Shown here: positions 61,064-64,000 of the stretch, one piece after another
Position numbering within the stretch: the stretch's first letter is position 1
Layout: each line of letters opens with the position of its first letter
NCBI RefSeq assembly: GCF_001746915.1
Contig: NZ_MJGC01000045.1
Coordinates: 1 to 64,000, forward strand
Direction: 5' to 3'
Length of the DNA stretch: 64,000 nt
From: Desertifilum tharense IPPAS B-1220
Lineage (GTDB): Bacteria > Cyanobacteriota > Cyanobacteriia > Cyanobacteriales > Desertifilaceae
Notes under the pieces: model-generated
Told to the model about the DNA's origin: nothing
The model's input: the letters and a program-made list of their open reading frames with translations, nothing else
The model's database searches: none
Program-made: the position numbers and the translations under genes

Positions 61064-64000
61064 ATGAACCCTCAGCAAAAATCTACATTAGCATTAATCC
61101 TGCTCTTGATTGCCAGCGTTGCGGGTAATTGGTTGAGCTTACCCGTTTTTTATGGGATTGATTTCCTGTTTGGCAGTATTGCGGTTTTGCTGGTGTTTCA
61201 GCTTTATGGAATGCGGTGGGGAGTGCTAGCCGCAGCCTTCGCCAGCCTGCAAACCTATTGGATGTGGAATCATCCCTATGGGGGGATTATCTTTTTTGTA
61301 GAAGCGGTGCTGGTGGGTTTTATGTGTCGGCGGCGTCGTGCCAACCTGGTTTTGGTGGATGGGATTTACTGGTTGCTGTTGGGAATGCCGATGTGCTGGA
61401 TTTTTTACCGCATGGCGTTGGATATTCCAGTTATCCCCACGACGACGATCGCTCTTAAGCAAGGGATTAATGGGGTTTTCAATGCCCTGGTTGCCAGTCT
61501 GATTTTAACGCATGTCCCTTTACCGACCTGGGTAGGACGCTCCCATAGGCGCTATCAGCTTTCGATGCAACAGTTATTGTTTAATCTGTTGGTGGCCTTT
61601 GTGTTTTTTCCTAGCCTGACGGTGATGGCGATTTACAATTGGCAAGCAGTCTATCAGATTGAAGCTGATATTCGGGATAATTTGAGCTTTACGGCTTCTG
61701 AACTGGTTTCAAGTTTGCAACAGCGACAGCAGTTGAGAGTGGATTCTTTAACAGAATTAGGGCGCATGGCTCAAATGGTGAATATGCAGCCTAATGTGCT
61801 ATTGCAACAACAGACTCAGTTTTTGCAACGAATTTTCACAAGCTTGCAAACGGTGGCGATCCAGGATAGGAGCGATCGCACGATTGCGATCTCAACTGAT
61901 GCTCAGTCTCCGACCGATGTCAATACGATTTTCTCAGAATTGACTTGCTCAAGCACGACGTTTGGCGATCGCCAAGCCTGGATCTCGGATGGCTACCGCA
62001 ATTCGCAAAATGAGCCGAGTTTAGGGTTAATTGTGCCGATCTTATCTCCCGCTGGGGATGCGCCGATCGGTTGCATTGTCAGCGAGGTGAATTTAAATAT
62101 TTTTAGTCAGGTTTTCCCCTCACATACCAACGCCGGTTATCTGCGCTTGCTGTTGCTCGATCGGCGCGATCACATTTTAGCGACAACTGAAGCAACCGGA
62201 ATCTTACAGCAATACGAATACCCGCCTTTGAATCAACGGGTACCCTTGGATGACGAAAATGGAGAAGTTTTCCGCTGGATGCCTGACGATCCCAACTTAC
62301 CCGCACTGACGCGATGGCAGCGCTCTGTCTATACCCTACAACAGACGTTGGAACCTGATTTACCTTGGCAGTTGGTCATTGATATTGCTGCCTTGCCCTA
62401 CATTACCCAACTTCAAAGTCAGTATATTCAAAATTTAACGATTCTCATCCTTGTCGCAGTCTTAGCCTTTGTTTTAGCAGGCTGGGTTAGCCGTCGGTTG
62501 GTTGCACCGCTATCCCAATTGTTGCAAGTCACCACCAATTTACCTGATAAGCTCCTCGAACAACCGATATTAAGTTGGCCTTCCGATGGGGCAGTTCGCG
62601 AAATTGACTGGTTAATTGGCAATTTTCAAGTAATGGCGGCGACACTTTATCAGAAATTTCAGGAAATTCAGCAAGCACGAGAAACGTTAGAACAACGGGT
62701 GCAAGAACGAACGGACGAATTGTCTCAAGCAAATGAGGCTTTGCAACGCAGCTATTCGTTTCTCAAAGCCCAGCAGGAAGCCGCAATTGATGGGATTTTA
62801 GCCGTAGATGAAAATCGGGCTGTCACGTCTTATAATCTGCGTTTTTGCCAGATGTGGAATATCCCCATTGATGCCATTAATGCGATTCCCTTATCAGCCA
62901 AGGATGTCACCGATTTACTGAATGGAGTATTGGCTAATCTTTCAAATCCTAAGAATTTTAGCGATCGCATTGAAGAATTATCGCTCAATCCGAGGGTGAT
63001 TTCTCAGGAATTGCTGTATCTGCGCGATGGGCGTATTGTTGAATATTACTCGGCTCCGGTGTTTTCCGCAGATGAACAGTTTTATGGGCGGATTTGGTAT
63101 TTTCGCGATATTACGGAACCTTATTTAGCGGCTGAAGAACTCAAGCAATCTTATAAATCGCTTTCAGATATTCACTATGCCCTAGAACAAGCGGCAATTG
63201 TTTCAACCACCGATGCGGAAGGAAAGATTATCTATGTCAATGATAAATTCTGCGAAATTGGACATTATTCGCAAACAGAACTGCTCAAGAGAAATCAATT
63301 TGAGCTATTAGATTCTACTTATCATCCGCCGGAATTTTACGAGGAAATTTGGCAAACGTTGCAAAGCGGCCGAATTTGGCGCGGCGAAACTCGGCACCGC
63401 ACGCCTAACGGTATTTATTGGTTAAATACCACCATTGTCCCTTTTATTAACGAACAAAATCAGCCTTTTCAATACCTTTCCATTGCCTTTGATATTAGCG
63501 AACGCAAGCGGGCTGAGGAGGATTTGAAGGCATTTGCAGCGAAGTTGGAACAGAGCAACCGCGAGTTACAGGACTTTGCCTATGTTGCTTCTCACGATTT
63601 GCAGGAACCCTTGCGGAAAATTCAAGCTTTTAGCGATCGCTTAGTCACTAAATATAATAGCCAACTCAACGAACAGGCTCAAGACTACCTGAGTCGCATT
63701 CACAATGCAGCTTCGCGAATGCAAACCTTAATTCAAGATTTGCTGTCCTTCTCGCGAGTCACGACCAAAGCACAACCTTACGCCTGTGTCAACCTCGAAC
63801 AAATTGCCCAAGAAGTCCTCAACGATCTGGAAATGCGGCTAGAACAAACTCAAGGTCAGGTGACGATTCATCCTTTACCGACCATTGAAGCAGACCCCGT
63901 TCAGATTCGCCAACTTTGGCAGAATTTGATTAGTAATGCTCTGAAGTTTCACCGGGTAGGCGTACCGCCTGCAATTGAAATTAGCGCGGAACCCCTACCT
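61064..64000 (+). CDS. Membrane PAS histidine kinase (partial, runs off the edge)
   Basis: The frame from the ATG at 61064 is open for 979 codons to the last base of the window. The N-terminus has five to six membrane helices (MNPQQKSTLALILLLIAS..., MASE1-like), a second helix near 180-200, a dCache-like sensor domain, then another helix (about 450-475, LTILILVAVLAFVLAGWVSRRL) with HAMP. Two PAS domains follow (DGILAVDENRAVTSYN; AIVSTTDAEGKIIYVNDKFCE), then HisKA with His844 (ASHDLQEPLRKIQAF) and the start of the ATPase (LISNALKFH). The C-terminal ATPase and any receiver are outside the window. Confidence 0.9.
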   Translation, partial: MNPQQKSTLALILLLIASVAGNWLSLPVFYGIDFLFGSIAVLLVFQLYGMRWGVLAAAFASLQTYWMWNHPYGGIIFFVEAVLVGFMCRRRRANLVLVDGIYWLLLGMPMCWIFYRMALDIPVIPTTTIALKQGINGVFNALVASLILTHVPLPTWVGRSHRRYQLSMQQLLFNLLVAFVFFPSLTVMAIYNWQAVYQIEADIRDNLSFTASELVSSLQQRQQLRVDSLTELGRMAQMVNMQPNVLLQQQTQFLQRIFTSLQTVAIQDRSDRTIAISTDAQSPTDVNTIFSELTCSSTTFGDRQAWISDGYRNSQNEPSLGLIVPILSPAGDAPIGCIVSEVNLNIFSQVFPSHTNAGYLRLLLLDRRDHILATTEATGILQQYEYPPLNQRVPLDDENGEVFRWMPDDPNLPALTRWQRSVYTLQQTLEPDLPWQLVIDIAALPYITQLQSQYIQNLTILILVAVLAFVLAGWVSRRLVAPLSQLLQVTTNLPDKLLEQPILSWPSDGAVREIDWLIGNFQVMAATLYQKFQEIQQARETLEQRVQERTDELSQANEALQRSYSFLKAQQEAAIDGILAVDENRAVTSYNLRFCQMWNIPIDAINAIPLSAKDVTDLLNGVLANLSNPKNFSDRIEELSLNPRVISQELLYLRDGRIVEYYSAPVFSADEQFYGRIWYFRDITEPYLAAEELKQSYKSLSDIHYALEQAAIVSTTDAEGKIIYVNDKFCEIGHYSQTELLKRNQFELLDSTYHPPEFYEEIWQTLQSGRIWRGETRHRTPNGIYWLNTTIVPFINEQNQPFQYLSIAFDISERKRAEEDLKAFAAKLEQSNRELQDFAYVASHDLQEPLRKIQAFSDRLVTKYNSQLNEQAQDYLSRIHNAASRMQTLIQDLLSFSRVTTKAQPYACVNLEQIAQEVLNDLEMRLEQTQGQVTIHPLPTIEADPVQIRQLWQNLISNALKFHRVGVPPAIEISAEPLP

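Overview
The window is cyanobacterial. It carries a psbA gene (photosystem II D1), the GlcE/GlcF glycolate dehydrogenase pair, a RppA/RppB-like two-component pair, a PII-like protein, many GCGATCGC (HIP1-type) octamers, and blocks of the heptanucleotide tandem repeats common in filamentous cyanobacteria. A filamentous, non-heterocystous lineage is plausible, but the sequence alone does not settle the genus.

Layout. 0.2-6.7 kb: Hsp33 chaperone, a large membrane-anchored helical-repeat protein, a DUF167 protein, a solitary BMP-family lipoprotein and a GT4 glycosyltransferase. 7-9.5 kb: a stand-alone TnpB element whose right end abuts, and supplies the ribosome-binding site of, an ABM-like membrane protein gene. 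9.5-15 kb: housekeeping genes (Era, phosphofructokinase, MoaD-like, PHP phosphoesterase, LuxR-type regulator, KsgA). 15-18 kb: three tandem AIM24 genes and an M48 metalloprotease. 18-20.7 kb: an SH3b protein, an integrase remnant and tRNA-Arg(CCG). 20.9-25.9 kb: a PII-like protein, two degenerate LytM/M23-like proteins and a TolB-like propeller protein. 26-29.9 kb: an NCS1 permease tightly coupled to a NERD-helicase-pentapeptide fusion.

30-36.5 kb is the most striking region. It holds a sulfide:quinone oxidoreductase, a TauE/SafE exporter, a rhodanese membrane protein, an ETHE1-like persulfide dioxygenase, a psbA gene and an ArsR-family repressor with paired cysteines. The psbA product has the residues of the low-oxygen D1' isoform (A80, L158, A286, plus P144 and M173). 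Together these read as a sulfide oxidation and detoxification module that also supplies an alternative PSII core subunit, probably controlled by one thiol-switch repressor. A 57-bp palindromic repeat has inserted in frame in both the SQR and the TauE gene.

37-54 kb is dominated by signalling: a four-receiver regulator, a 1941-residue multi-PAS hybrid kinase, a REC-GAF-GGDEF diguanylate cyclase, and a response regulator/kinase pair, with a PacL-like Ca2+ ATPase between them. 53.7-64 kb: a baeRF-like protein, MgtE, an outer-membrane-like protein, a small lipoprotein, a structured intergenic region that may encode an sRNA, repeat blocks, glcF/glcE, and a membrane histidine kinase that runs off the right edge.

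All calls rest on reading the sequence and on knowledge of protein families. No database search was run, and residue positions are approximate unless they were counted.
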